A program made the position numbers and the translations under genes. A DNA stretch of 64,000 bases, taken from assembly GCF_000023585.1 (NCBI RefSeq), contig NC_012914.1, forward strand, positions 2,433,001-2,497,000, written 5' to 3'. The notes under the pieces are model-generated. The model was not told the DNA's origin, searched no databases, and saw only the letters and a program-made list of their open reading frames with translations. This DNA is from Paenibacillus sp. JDR-2. GTDB taxonomy: Bacteria > Bacillota > Bacilli > Paenibacillales > Paenibacillaceae. Numbering within the stretch: position 1 is the stretch's first letter; each line of letters opens with the position of its first letter. Below, one piece after another: positions 1-7,566 of the stretch.

Positions 1-1
1 T

Positions 2-541
2 ATTAGAGATATGTCCCAAGAGGATCTCCGTCATAAAATCGGCTTTGTTCCTCAAAAAGCGGTTCTCTTCACGGGAACGGTAGCGGAAAATATCCGTTAC
101 GGACAGGAGAATGCAACGGATGAGGAAGTCGCTCATGCCGCGGCTATTGCTCAGGCCTCCGAATTTATCGGAGGGATGGATCAGGGCTACGATTCGATGA
201 TTGCGCAAGGCGGCAATAACGTATCGGGCGGTCAGAAGCAGCGCTTGTCTATTGCGCGGGCATTGGTGAGAAGGCCTGAAATTTATGTGTTCGACGACAG
301 CTTCTCGGCGCTGGACTTCAAGACGGATGCCAAGCTTCGTGCGGCACTGAAGTCTGAGGTAGGCAACTCGACGGTAATGCTTGTTGCCCAGCGCGTAAGC
401 ACGGTTATGGATGCGGACCGGATTATCGTTCTTGATGAAGGACGTATTGCGGGGATCGGCAATCATAAGGAGCTTATGCAAACTTGCGAGGTTTACAAGG
501 AAATTGTATCTTCGCAGCTGTCAGAGGAGGAGATTGCATGA
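2..541 (+). CDS. Heterodimeric ABC exporter, first subunit (C-terminal part, truncated by window edge)
   Basis: C-terminal part of a membrane-fused ABC exporter ATPase; the reading frame is open from base 2, so the start and membrane domain lie upstream. The visible nucleotide-binding domain has a Q-loop region (GFVPQKAVLF), a canonical signature NVSGGQKQR, Walker B IYVFDDSFSALD and a switch-histidine region in which the usual His is Gln (VAQRVST). The residue after the Walker B Asp is Asp, not the catalytic Glu, which is typical of the degenerate site of heterodimeric exporters (BmrC/D, TM287/288 type). The stop codon overlaps the next gene's ATG (ATGA), so the two are co-translated and probably form one transporter for drugs or lipids. 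Substrate unknown. Confidence 0.9.
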   Translation: MRDMSQEDLRHKIGFVPQKAVLFTGTVAENIRYGQENATDEEVAHAAAIAQASEFIGGMDQGYDSMIAQGGNNVSGGQKQRLSIARALVRRPEIYVFDDSFSALDFKTDAKLRAALKSEVGNSTVMLVAQRVSTVMDADRIIVLDEGRIAGIGNHKELMQTCEVYKEIVSSQLSEEEIA

Positions 542-2412
542 GCCAGCAAAAAGGAAACGGCCGTCCAGGCGGACCTGGCAGAGGACCGGGCATGGGTGGT
601 CCCGGCGGATTTGGGATGCCGGTCCAAAAGGCGAAAAACTTCAAAGGAACACTGTTCCGTTTAATGGCTTATTTGAAGCCGCATCAAACCAAGCTTCTGC
701 TGGTGCTGCTTACCGCGATTTTGAGTACGCTATTCAGTATCGTAAGCCCTAAAATTATGGGTCATGCAATGACGAAGCTGGCGGAGGGCTTTTTCGGAAA
801 ACAAAATGGCGGGGCGGGAATCGATTTTGACGCGATTAATCAGATTCTGCTTATTCTCGTCATTCTCTATATCATCAGCTCGGTGTTCAGTTATATTCAG
901 CAGTATTTGATGGCTGGAGTAGCCCAGAATACCGTGTACGATCTGCGCAAGCAGGTGAACGCGAAGTTCAACCGGCTCCCGCTGAAATATTTTGACTCCA
1001 AATCCAACGGCGAAATATTGAGCCGGGTCGTTAACGACGTGGACAATATCGCCAATACCTTGCAGCAAAGCTTAACCCAGCTGATTACATCGGTTATTAC
1101 GCTGGTTGGCATTATCATCATGATGCTCACCATCAGCCCGCTGATGACCTTGATCGTCTTCCTGACGATTCCGATCAGCTTGGTGGCGACAGCGGTTATT
1201 GCGAAACGCTCGCAGAAATATTTTGTGAAGCAGCAAGCGGAGCTTGGCAAATTAAACGGGCATGTGGAAGAGATGTATACCGGCCACAAGATCGTTAAAG
1301 CTTTTGGCCGCGAGCGCGAATCGCTGGAGAAGTTCGAGAAGATGAATGAACAGCTGTATGATGCCGGCTGGCGTGCCCAATTCATCTCCGGTATTATTAT
1401 GCCGATTATGAGCTTTATCGGAAATATCGGTTACGTGTTTGTCAGCATCGTTGGCGGTATCCTTGTTACAAAACGTGCGATTGAAGTTGGGGATATCCTG
1501 GCATTTATTCAATACACCAGACAGTTCACTTGGCCGATTACGCAGCTCGCGAATATCTCGAACGTTATTCAATCGACAATCGCTTCCGCTGAACGCGTCT
1601 TCGAGCTGTTGGATGAGGAAGAGGAAGTACCGGAAGCGAGTACGACGAAAACCATCACCCGTCCGAGCGGTTCCGTGCACTTTGATCATGTGAAATTCGG
1701 TTATACAGCGGATAAAACGTTGATCGATAACATGAACATCAATGTGTTGCCTGGTCAGACCGTAGCGATCGTAGGTCCAACGGGTGCGGGCAAAACCACT
1801 CTTGTAAACCTGCTTATGCGGTTCTACGAGCTGAATGACGGGAAAATCACGATTGACGGCGTCAATATTACGGATTTGAAGCGCAGCAATCTGCGCGGCA
1901 TGTTCGGAATGGTGCTTCAGGATACATGGCTCTTTAACGGTACGATCCGCGACAATATCGCGTACGGACGGGAAGGAGCGACGGAGGAGGATGTCGTCAA
2001 CGCAGCTAGAGCGGCACATGCCGACCACTTTATCCGGACTTTGCCGGACGGATACGACACGATTCTAAACGAAGAGGCGTCCAATATCTCGCAAGGTCAA
2101 AAGCAGCTTCTCACTATTGCCCGGGCAATTCTGGCAGATCCGTCCATTCTGATTCTGGACGAAGCAACTTCCAGCGTCGATACCCGTACAGAAGTCTACA
2201 TCCAGAAGGCAATGGGTCATCTAATGGAAGGCCGAACAAGCTTCGTTATCGCGCACCGTCTGTCAACGATCCGCGACGCAGACCTGATTCTCGTCATGAA
2301 CCAAGGCTCGATTATCGAGCAGGGTACGCATGAGGAGCTTCTGGAGCAGGGCGGGTTCTATGCGGACTTGTATAATAGCCAGTTTACGGGGAAGGCGATT
2401 GAGGCGGTTTAG
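538..2412 (+). CDS. Heterodimeric ABC exporter, second subunit (multidrug/lipid type)
   Basis: Full-length ABC exporter half-transporter of 624 residues. It starts with a Gly/Pro-rich cytoplasmic tail (GGPGRGPGMGG), followed by a six-helix membrane domain (about residues 45-320) and an ATPase domain with Walker A GPTGAGKTT, signature NISQGQKQL, Walker B ILILDEATSSVD and switch histidine IAHRLST. The catalytic Glu is present, but the signature is degenerate (SQGQ instead of SGGQ). This is the complement of the partner at 2-541, so the dimer should have one active and one degenerate ATP site. The start at 538 was chosen over an upstream in-frame ATG at 484 because AGAGGAGG lies just before it and it overlaps the partner's stop. 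Substrate is not predictable. Confidence 0.93.
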   Translation: MSQQKGNGRPGGPGRGPGMGGPGGFGMPVQKAKNFKGTLFRLMAYLKPHQTKLLLVLLTAILSTLFSIVSPKIMGHAMTKLAEGFFGKQNGGAGIDFDAINQILLILVILYIISSVFSYIQQYLMAGVAQNTVYDLRKQVNAKFNRLPLKYFDSKSNGEILSRVVNDVDNIANTLQQSLTQLITSVITLVGIIIMMLTISPLMTLIVFLTIPISLVATAVIAKRSQKYFVKQQAELGKLNGHVEEMYTGHKIVKAFGRERESLEKFEKMNEQLYDAGWRAQFISGIIMPIMSFIGNIGYVFVSIVGGILVTKRAIEVGDILAFIQYTRQFTWPITQLANISNVIQSTIASAERVFELLDEEEEVPEASTTKTITRPSGSVHFDHVKFGYTADKTLIDNMNINVLPGQTVAIVGPTGAGKTTLVNLLMRFYELNDGKITIDGVNITDLKRSNLRGMFGMVLQDTWLFNGTIRDNIAYGREGATEEDVVNAARAAHADHFIRTLPDGYDTILNEEASNISQGQKQLLTIARAILADPSILILDEATSSVDTRTEVYIQKAMGHLMEGRTSFVIAHRLSTIRDADLILVMNQGSIIEQGTHEELLEQGGFYADLYNSQFTGKAIEAV

Positions 2413-2432
2413 TTTTAAAGGCAAGGGATTAC

Positions 2433-2542
2433 GGGTTTGTATCTCTTCCGGCCGCTGTTGCTTATACTTTGCTTGAACAATGTTTAAATGTTGCAAAGTA
2501 TAAGCAAAGGCGTACGCTGCGCTCCTCCAGAGATACAAACCC
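2433..2542 (-). repeat. Structured ~110-bp repeat, copy A
   Basis: First of three related elements. Read on the minus strand it runs: outer stem strand, GGAGGAGCGCAGCG block, GCCTTTG, long inner stem, CAACAGCGGCC block, outer stem strand. The outer arms are perfect 14-bp inverted repeats (2433-2446 and 2529-2542). The inner arms are perfect 15-bp inverted repeats (2459-2473 and 2493-2507). The conserved blocks match copies at 14622 and 63657, while the stems differ in sequence but remain paired. It lies between the stop of the ABC exporter operon and its terminator. Family not recognised. Confidence 0.8.
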
Positions 2543-2618
2543 TCCATCCCCCTCAACCCTTAAATAACACAAGCCCACAATTGGCCTCCCCTTAATGGCT
2601 ATATTTGGGGGAGGACGA

Positions 2619-2655
2619 AAAAAGAGAAAGCGTGTTAGTTGCGCTTTCTCTTTTT
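2619..2655. terminator. Bidirectional intrinsic terminator
   Basis: Perfect 14-bp arms (2619-2632 and 2642-2655) around a 9-nt loop, with A-run and T-run flanks. It serves the ABC exporter operon on plus and the membrane-protein gene on minus. Confidence 0.85.
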
Positions 2656-2658
2656 GTA

Positions 2659-3048
2659 TTACCAACGATGGAAATAAAGGTAGATCAAGGAGACTAGACC
2701 AAAGAGAAGTAATATTTGAAGAGCATAGTGGAGGATAGTTATTTTTTGATTCCTTTTATATCTGATGAGATAAAATAACTGTATGAAGTAGATATCGGCC
2801 AGTAAAATATAGACCGAAAATTTTACTATTGTAGTTTTGGCATGTCCAATTATATAAAGGGGATATATAAAAGTAATTGTAAAAAATAACCAATAAAAAA
2901 GTCCTTTATTTGAAAACAGGAATTTTGAAACGGCTGCCTCGCGATGTCTTGTTAGTAAGTACAATGTAAAGAAACCAATGGCAAATAACATAAAGAAAAA
3001 AATTAAATCAGATGATGTAAATAGATAATGACCAAAGGAATAGTACAT
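2659..3048 (-). CDS. Small multi-pass membrane protein, unknown function
   Basis: 129-residue, very hydrophobic protein with about four predicted membrane helices (roughly residues 12-33, 50-68, 74-96 and 106-126) separated by short Lys/Arg-rich loops such as TRHREA and RYKRNQK. I recognise no family or catalytic motif. The start ATG is preceded on the minus strand by a GAGGGGG-type ribosome binding site. The region is clearly more AT-rich than the flanking exporter and sugar genes, which suggests an accessory or recently acquired gene. It ends at a shared bidirectional terminator. Integral membrane location is inferred from hydrophobicity only. Confidence 0.65.
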   Translation of the reverse strand: MYYSFGHYLFTSSDLIFFFMLFAIGFFTLYLLTRHREAAVSKFLFSNKGLFYWLFFTITFIYPLYIIGHAKTTIVKFSVYILLADIYFIQLFYLIRYKRNQKITILHYALQILLLFGLVSLIYLYFHRW

Positions 3049-3137
3049 TTTGATAACCCCCTCACGTCTAATATAAAGGAAATTTATAGAAGTATAAACT
3101 CCTCTATTGGCATGATATTTCCGTGGTCGTCATCTAT

Positions 3138-3434
3138 TTAGATGTTTCTAAGAAAGTTTTCCTGGCGTAATATTTTCTTTAATGTTTCCTCTTCTCTGTA
3201 TCTCATCATGATAAATGTGGGATTTTTATAAGGGATTTTTGGAAGACTCTCTGGATCATATTTTTCGTATTCATCAAGAAGATCCTCGATGTATTGATAA
3301 ATAATATAATCTCTTCCAAAACTAACAATAAATTCGGTGGAGTCTATCAGGTCTGTGCGAATTGCTCCCTCATGGTCGATATTTCGAATCCTATCAATAT
3401 TTAAATTTTCACCGATTAAGAAAATCCACTGCAT
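3138..3434 (-). CDS. Hypothetical 98-residue acidic protein
   Basis: Small cytoplasmic-looking protein rich in Asp, Glu, Ile and Tyr, without signal peptide or membrane segment. Starts with MQWIFLIGEN and ends in a basic helix with RYREEETLKKILRQ. No domain recognised; the size and acidic character would fit an immunity-type or other accessory protein, but nothing nearby supports that. AAGGAG lies about 8 bases upstream of the ATG on the minus strand, which supports translation. The gene is AT-rich like its neighbour at 2659 and divergent from the gene at 3527. Confidence 0.55.
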   Translation of the reverse strand: MQWIFLIGENLNIDRIRNIDHEGAIRTDLIDSTEFIVSFGRDYIIYQYIEDLLDEYEKYDPESLPKIPYKNPTFIMMRYREEETLKKILRQENFLRNI

Positions 3435-3526
3435 TTTACTATCTCCTTGTTAAAGGTAATTCTTACCTTTATGTTGTTCCAAAATGTGGTAGTATGTAGA
3501 GGCCCTGATGAGAAGGTGGGATCTCC

Positions 3527-3883
3527 TTGCAGAAGATTTATAAGATTATGCTGATTGTTTTTGCGTGTTGCTTGATGGCCGCTTTCGGGAAGATCAAGGT
3601 GTTTGAGGATCATATAGATACAATTGAGGCCAATGAATTAATGGTTAATTGCTCGGATGAAGTGAACAAGGGTAAGACCCAAGTTGATGATATCGGATAT
3701 TTATGCCGTGTACATATAGATGAGAATACAGTCATTTCAAATGAACAAGGCGAGCCTATCCAGCTGTCGGAGTTGACTACGGAGGATATTGTCCGTATTG
3801 TCCCGGTGAAACCTCAAAATGTGAAAAAAGGCAAAAGAGAATTTACAGCTAAAGAGATCACCGTATTGGAATCAGATAAATAG
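3527..3883 (+). CDS. Small exported protein, possibly DUF3221-like
   Basis: 118 residues. The N-terminus (MQKIYKIMLIVFACCLMAAF) is a signal peptide or membrane anchor; VFAC could be a weak lipobox, so a lipoprotein is possible. The mature part is a small beta-rich domain with an IDTIEANELMV...TVISNEQGEPIQLSEL...VRIVP pattern, reminiscent of OB-fold DUF3221 proteins of Bacilli, but the match is from memory and weak. Start is TTG at 3527, supported by GAAGGTGGG about 7 bases upstream. Followed after 16 bases by the Nudix-like gene, with AGAGGAGCG between them, so the two may be co-transcribed. Function unknown. Confidence 0.6.
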   Translation: MQKIYKIMLIVFACCLMAAFGKIKVFEDHIDTIEANELMVNCSDEVNKGKTQVDDIGYLCRVHIDENTVISNEQGEPIQLSELTTEDIVRIVPVKPQNVKKGKREFTAKEITVLESDK

Positions 3884-3899
3884 AGGAGCGAGAACAAAG

Positions 3900-4280
3900 A
3901 TGAGGCCTATTCGAAACTCGGCAAAAGCGATTATTATTCAGGACGAGAAAATATTATTGACGGTTAATAAAGATGACGAGGGGCTTTTTTACTTGTGTCC
4001 CGGCGGCGGACAGGAGCATTCCGAGAATTTACGTGAATATATCGGCAGGAACTATATTGACGGCGATTCAGGCATGCATCAGGTTGAGTTTTATTTCGAA
4101 TGTAATCTGGTCTCCCCAAATCCAACTTTCGAGCATGTGTCGATCCCGGATGACCATCAAGTAGGAGTTGAATGGGTAGAGGTAAGCAGGCTGGATGAAA
4201 TCCGATTTTATCCGAGCGAATTAGGGAGCCGAATTAAAAATAAGGATAAAAGCAATTGTTATCTAGGGGATGTAAATTAG
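3900..4280 (+). CDS. Nudix-fold protein with the catalytic Nudix box missing
   Basis: 126-residue protein whose ends look like a Nudix hydrolase: an N-terminal strand pair (SAKAIIIQDEKILLTVNKDD), substrate loop LCPGGGQEHSENL, and a C-terminal part with HQVEFYFEC, VEWVEVSRLDEIRFYP. Nudix enzymes normally carry GX5EX7REUXEEXGU here. In this protein GGGQEHSENL (about 35-44) runs straight into REYIGRN, so about 25 residues holding the REXXEE metal-binding helix are absent without a frameshift. It should therefore be unable to bind catalytic metal. Family members are usually about 150 residues. It may be a pseudogene remnant or a non-catalytic binder. TAGAGGAGCG lies upstream of the ATG. Confidence 0.75.
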   Translation: MRPIRNSAKAIIIQDEKILLTVNKDDEGLFYLCPGGGQEHSENLREYIGRNYIDGDSGMHQVEFYFECNLVSPNPTFEHVSIPDDHQVGVEWVEVSRLDEIRFYPSELGSRIKNKDKSNCYLGDVN

Positions 4281-4307
4281 CAACTCAGATATAAAGGAGT
4301 CAAATAT

Positions 4308-4739
4308 ATCATTAAATCTCTTTCAGTCATTTTACTTATTATTTTGAGTTTATCGGCATGTTCATCCTCAGTTGAAGAAACAAAGTCTCAGATTCCGTAG
4401 GGGAATGATATACTGAAAACCTTCGGAAAAGAAGATGTAGTACGAATGCAGCGCTTCATTAATCGCTTTCATGATCATAAATTTGATTATTTTCTTGCGA
4501 TCCCGCCATTTATCGATGGGGGTTATGTCATCTATGATTTGATCGCCGATGATGGCGATGTCAAGGTCAGAATGGATACGACACGCGACACGTATAGCAA
4601 TGGCGCCGGTTTGCAGTTAACCTGCAAAGCTATAGAGTTCGATAACAAAGGAACAGTAGTGGTAGAGCAGTGTACAGGCCCGGAAGGTATTGAAGTTTCC
4701 CATTACTCTTTGTTCTCATTTGATCCAAAGCGAAAATAA
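4308..4739 (+). pseudogene. Broken lipoprotein gene (DUF4362-like) with in-frame TAG
   Basis: A single frame reads from 4308 through a lipoprotein signal (SVILLIILSLSAC, lipobox LSAC), then a TAG stop at 4398-4400, then continues open to TAA at 4737. The downstream part has KEDVVRMQRFINRFHDHKFD, DTTRDTY and VEQCTG, a layout resembling DUF4362 lipoproteins and similar in its INRF segment to the intact lipoprotein at 62614-63459. AAAGGAG sits at about 4292-4298, but the expected start codon reads ATC or ATT, so the start also looks damaged. An internal ATG at 4446 could give a 97-residue product lacking the signal, but has no convincing ribosome site. Judged a pseudogene; a sequencing error is the alternative. 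Confidence 0.7.
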
Positions 4740-4757
4740 GGAATAGGAGCATGGATT

Positions 4758-5231
4758 GTGATAGTCGTAAATGCAACGAATAAAGACATAAAGCAGTGGT
4801 TGGTATTGGCTGCTGAAGTGGAAGAGCTGTTTGGACCGATGGTGGATGACCCCTTGTTTGTTCAAACGCTTGAACGGAATATCCGCGAAGGCAGGGCATT
4901 TTGCATACGGGAAAATGATGGCTTGCCGGGGGAGAAGTTGCGTGGAGGGACCCTCATCTCAACGAAAAATGCTCCCTCCTATAAAATCGGCTGGCTGGCG
5001 GTATCTGAACAAGCAAGAAACAAAGGGGTGGCCTCCGCGCTTATGAAGCATGTCCTCGAATATTTTCAATCCCCGGCAGAGGTATCGGTTGTTACGTTTG
5101 GCGAGGATGTGAAGGGCGGACTTCCGGCAAGAAGGCTGTACGGGAAGTTTGGGTTTGCGCCTCAAGAGGAGCCTGTTCCGAATGGACCGGAAGGCGGCAG
5201 CAGGCAGCTGTTTAAGCTCATCATGAAATAA
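4758..5231 (+). CDS. GNAT family N-acetyltransferase
   Basis: 157-residue GCN5-related acetyltransferase. The C-terminal half shows the acetyl-CoA binding region: beta strand IGWLAVS followed by EQARNKGVASALMKHVLEYF (the Q/RxxGxG/A-type pyrophosphate loop is QARNKGVA), then a terminal ARRLYGKFGFAP motif typical of GNAT helix 4/strand 5. The N-terminal part, including FGPMVDDPLFVQTLERNI, is presumably acceptor-specific. Start GTG at 4758 has GGAG 8 bases upstream; the nearby ATG at 4751 is in another frame and stops quickly. Acceptor unknown. Likely read with the HAD gene that follows after 18 bases. Confidence 0.85.
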   Translation: MIVVNATNKDIKQWLVLAAEVEELFGPMVDDPLFVQTLERNIREGRAFCIRENDGLPGEKLRGGTLISTKNAPSYKIGWLAVSEQARNKGVASALMKHVLEYFQSPAEVSVVTFGEDVKGGLPARRLYGKFGFAPQEEPVPNGPEGGSRQLFKLIMK

Positions 5232-5249
5232 GAATTCAGGAGGGTTAAC

Positions 5250-5909
5250 ATGCGGTTTAAAGCCGTACTCTTTGATCTGGACGGAACATTGCTCGACCGT
5301 GATGCCTCATTGGTTTTATTTATCGATGATCAATATGAACGTTATCCGGCGTTTCAGAAGGTGCCGAAGGATGTTTTCACGAGACGGTTCATCGAGCTTG
5401 ATCAGCATGGATATGTATGGAAGGATAAGGTCTATCAGCAGCTGTTGGCTGAATTCCAAATTCAAGGTTTACGCTGGGAAGAGCTGTTAGAGGATTATTT
5501 GAAGTCGTTTCAAAAGCATTGTGTCGGGTTCCCTCATCTCATTCAGATGTTATCCTCTTTAAAAAGCTGTGGAACTAAGATCGCCCTTATTTCAAACGGT
5601 TACGGCCGGTTTCAATACGATAATTTCAAAGCATTAGATATCGATCCTTATTTCGACGAGGTTCTTATCTCGGAATGGGAAGGGCTTCGCAAGCCGGATC
5701 CGGCTATTTTTGAGCGGGCGCTCTACAAGCTTGGCGTGAAGGCGGAGGATGCGCTATTTGTTGGCGACCATCCGGACAGCGACGTAAGAGGCAGCCGTGC
5801 GGTTGGCATGAAAGCCGTATGGAAGTATAACTCTTACTTTTCTTCTGATGTTGAAGCTGATGGCGTTATTTATGATTTGGAAGAGTTAATCTCCTTTATG
5901 AACGGATAG
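5250..5909 (+). CDS. HAD-superfamily hydrolase (phosphatase, YjjG/YsaA-like)
   Basis: 219-residue haloacid dehalogenase-like phosphatase. Motif I is FDLDGTLLD with nucleophile Asp9 and acid/base Asp11; motif II is ALISNG; motif III Lys is in GLRKPDPAIF; motif IV is FVGDHPDSDV. The helical cap between motifs I and II (about 17-90) is the type C1 cap seen in small-molecule phosphatases such as nucleotidases and phosphoglycolate phosphatases. AGGAGGG precedes the ATG. It follows the GNAT gene closely and ends in a strong terminator. Substrate cannot be told from sequence. Confidence 0.88.
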   Translation: MRFKAVLFDLDGTLLDRDASLVLFIDDQYERYPAFQKVPKDVFTRRFIELDQHGYVWKDKVYQQLLAEFQIQGLRWEELLEDYLKSFQKHCVGFPHLIQMLSSLKSCGTKIALISNGYGRFQYDNFKALDIDPYFDEVLISEWEGLRKPDPAIFERALYKLGVKAEDALFVGDHPDSDVRGSRAVGMKAVWKYNSYFSSDVEADGVIYDLEELISFMNG

Positions 5910-5931
5910 ATCTGCATTTATATGGTAAAAG

Positions 5932-5975
5932 AAAGCAACGACTTCTGCTCGAAGAGCGGGAATCGTTGCTTTTTC
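5932..5975 (+). terminator. Intrinsic terminator after HAD gene
   Basis: 10-bp arms (5932-5941 AAAGCAACGA; 5963-5972 TCGTTGCTTT) with a following T-rich tail, 22 bases after the HAD stop codon. Confidence 0.8.
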
Positions 5976-6072
5976 TTTCATTTTGACACCAATCGTAAGA
6001 TCGTCTACCTCTTATTCGTCTGAAGGAGGGGAGATCTTATTTTTGTATCCCTAAATAGAGCGTTTTATCGGT

Positions 6073-6100
6073 TTGGCTGGGGAAGCAAACACGATAAAGT
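6073..6100 (+). promoter_or_regulatory. Putative sigma-A promoter of sugar cluster 1
   Basis: TTGGCT (6073-6078), 16-bp spacer, TAAAGT (6095-6100), about 70 bases upstream of the binding-protein ATG. It is the best promoter-like pair in this gap, but both hexamers deviate from consensus. Confidence 0.45.
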
Positions 6101-6110
6101 ATGGATTAAA

Positions 6111-6141
6111 GAAAGCACTTACATTTTCGTGAAGCGCTTTC
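6111..6141 (+). promoter_or_regulatory. Inverted repeat, possible cre/operator in sugar cluster 1 leader
   Basis: GAAAGCACTT (6111-6120) and AAGCGCTTTC (6132-6141) pair in 9 of 10 positions around an 11-nt gap. The right half contains TGAAGCGCTTTC, which is one base short of the CcpA cre consensus. It lies just downstream of the putative promoter, a position suited to repression, and carbon control would fit a sugar importer. Confidence 0.4.
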
Positions 6142-6167
6142 TCCAATAAGAGAGGGGTAGTCGAAAC

Positions 6168-7469
6168 ATGAGAGCAAAGAAGAAAGCCGGAATGATGCTG
6201 ACCGCCGGGATGGCGCTTGCGCTAGCGGTAACGGGATGTTCTTCGTCCAACGGGGGCGGTAACACGGATAACAAAACGAATGCCGGAAACGCAGGCGGCA
6301 ATAGTCCGGTAGAAATTACGTTCTGGAATATGTTCGGCGGCGGCGAAGGGGATTTCGTCGATCAGATTATTAAAGGATATAACGATTCGCAGCAAGAGGT
6401 GATCGTGAAGCAGCTTCGTCTGGAATCGAACGAATATTACGCGAAGTTAGGCACGGCGCTTTCTTCTTCTAAGGGGCCGGATGTAGCCGTAGCCCACGTT
6501 GACCGCATTTCTCCATTTGTGAAAGCGAAGCAAATTGTGCCCGTTGACGAGCTTGCAACCAAAGTCGGATTTGACCTTGGGCAGATCAGCGAATCGAATA
6601 TGACAAGCGTCACTTATGACGGCAAGCCGTACGCGGTACCGCTCGACACTCACTTCCACATGCTCTACTACAATAAGGACATCCTCAAAAAAGCGAATCT
6701 CTTAAATGAGGATGAAACGCCTAAGCTTGATAATGTGAGTCCCGAAGGTTATTTGAATACGTTAGCTCAAATTAAAACAGCCGTTCCGGATGTGCAGGCG
6801 ATGGCGGTTAACACGCCGTATTTCCAAGAGCCTTTCCTGAATATGTACTATGAAGCCGGTGGCGATATTCTCTCGCCGGATTTGAAGAAAGCGGCTATTA
6901 ACAATGACAAGGCGCTAAGCGTATTGAAATTCTATGATGATATTTATACAAACCAATATGCGGACATTAACGATAAGAATCCTTGGGATACGTTTAGCAA
7001 CGGCAAAGCCGCCTTCTGGTTTGGCGGGGTATGGGAAGCAGGAGTACTGCTTGGAGATGCTTCCAAACATATCGGCGCTATGCCATTGCCTGCGATCTTC
7101 GGTAGCCAGACGCATTGGGGCAGCTCGCATACGCTTGTTATTCCGTCGTATGTCTCTGCGGAGAAACAAGAAGCTGCTGCCAAGTTTATGAAATATTTCT
7201 CCGAAGTGGGCGGCCAGACTTGGGGGAATGCGGGTCACGTGCCTGCGAACAGCAAGGTAACGGCAAGCGAAGAATACAATAAGCTGCCTTATCGTCAGTT
7301 CTTTATCGAAGCGCAGAAGACCGTCAAATTCGCGCCGCAAACGGATAACTATACGACGATCATTACGACGATTGCGGAATCGCTGCAAAATATCATTTTC
7401 CATAACGAATCGGCAGAAGACGGCTTGAAGGATTTGGAGAAGCAGATTAACGAGATTTTGGCTAACTAA
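6168..7469 (+). CDS. Extracellular solute-binding lipoprotein of CUT1 sugar ABC importer (cluster 1, first paralogue)
   Basis: 433-residue family 1 sugar-binding lipoprotein. A lysine-rich signal peptide ends in lipobox VTGC with Cys24 as lipid anchor, followed by a Gly/Asn/Thr linker. The mature domain begins VEITFWNMFGGGEGDF, the first beta strand and sugar-contact loop of MalE/UgpB-like proteins; GPDVAVAH and PYAVPLDTHFHMLYYNKDIL are also typical. It would capture an oligosaccharide outside the membrane and deliver it to the permeases at 7567 and 8486. It is closely related to the protein at 12835 in the same cluster. GAGAGGGG lies upstream. No ATPase gene is present; a shared MsmX-type ATPase is inferred. 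Confidence 0.9.
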   Translation: MRAKKKAGMMLTAGMALALAVTGCSSSNGGGNTDNKTNAGNAGGNSPVEITFWNMFGGGEGDFVDQIIKGYNDSQQEVIVKQLRLESNEYYAKLGTALSSSKGPDVAVAHVDRISPFVKAKQIVPVDELATKVGFDLGQISESNMTSVTYDGKPYAVPLDTHFHMLYYNKDILKKANLLNEDETPKLDNVSPEGYLNTLAQIKTAVPDVQAMAVNTPYFQEPFLNMYYEAGGDILSPDLKKAAINNDKALSVLKFYDDIYTNQYADINDKNPWDTFSNGKAAFWFGGVWEAGVLLGDASKHIGAMPLPAIFGSQTHWGSSHTLVIPSYVSAEKQEAAAKFMKYFSEVGGQTWGNAGHVPANSKVTASEEYNKLPYRQFFIEAQKTVKFAPQTDNYTTIITTIAESLQNIIFHNESAEDGLKDLEKQINEILAN

Positions 7470-7487
7470 TACAGCTCTTTAAGGGTG

Positions 7488-7521
7488 GGCTGGGCAGGAA
7501 CGGCGTTACTACTGCCTAGCC
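7488..7521 (+). other. Intercistronic stem-loop between binding protein and permease
   Basis: GGCTGGGCAG (7488-7497) pairs with CTGCCTAGCC (7512-7521), 10 bp with one G-U pair, and no T-run follows. It is suited to protecting or processing the abundant binding-protein mRNA rather than full termination. A similar hairpin sits in the same place in cluster 2. Confidence 0.6.
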
Positions 7522-7566
7522 GACTCTTGATAATTGAATGACGTAGAGAAGCAGGGAGAAACACAT

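Noticed and set aside
2433..2542. Interpretation of copy A as a simple transcription terminator
   Set aside because: No T-run follows, and a separate perfect terminator lies at 2619-2655; conserved blocks shared with two other loci show that it is a repeat.
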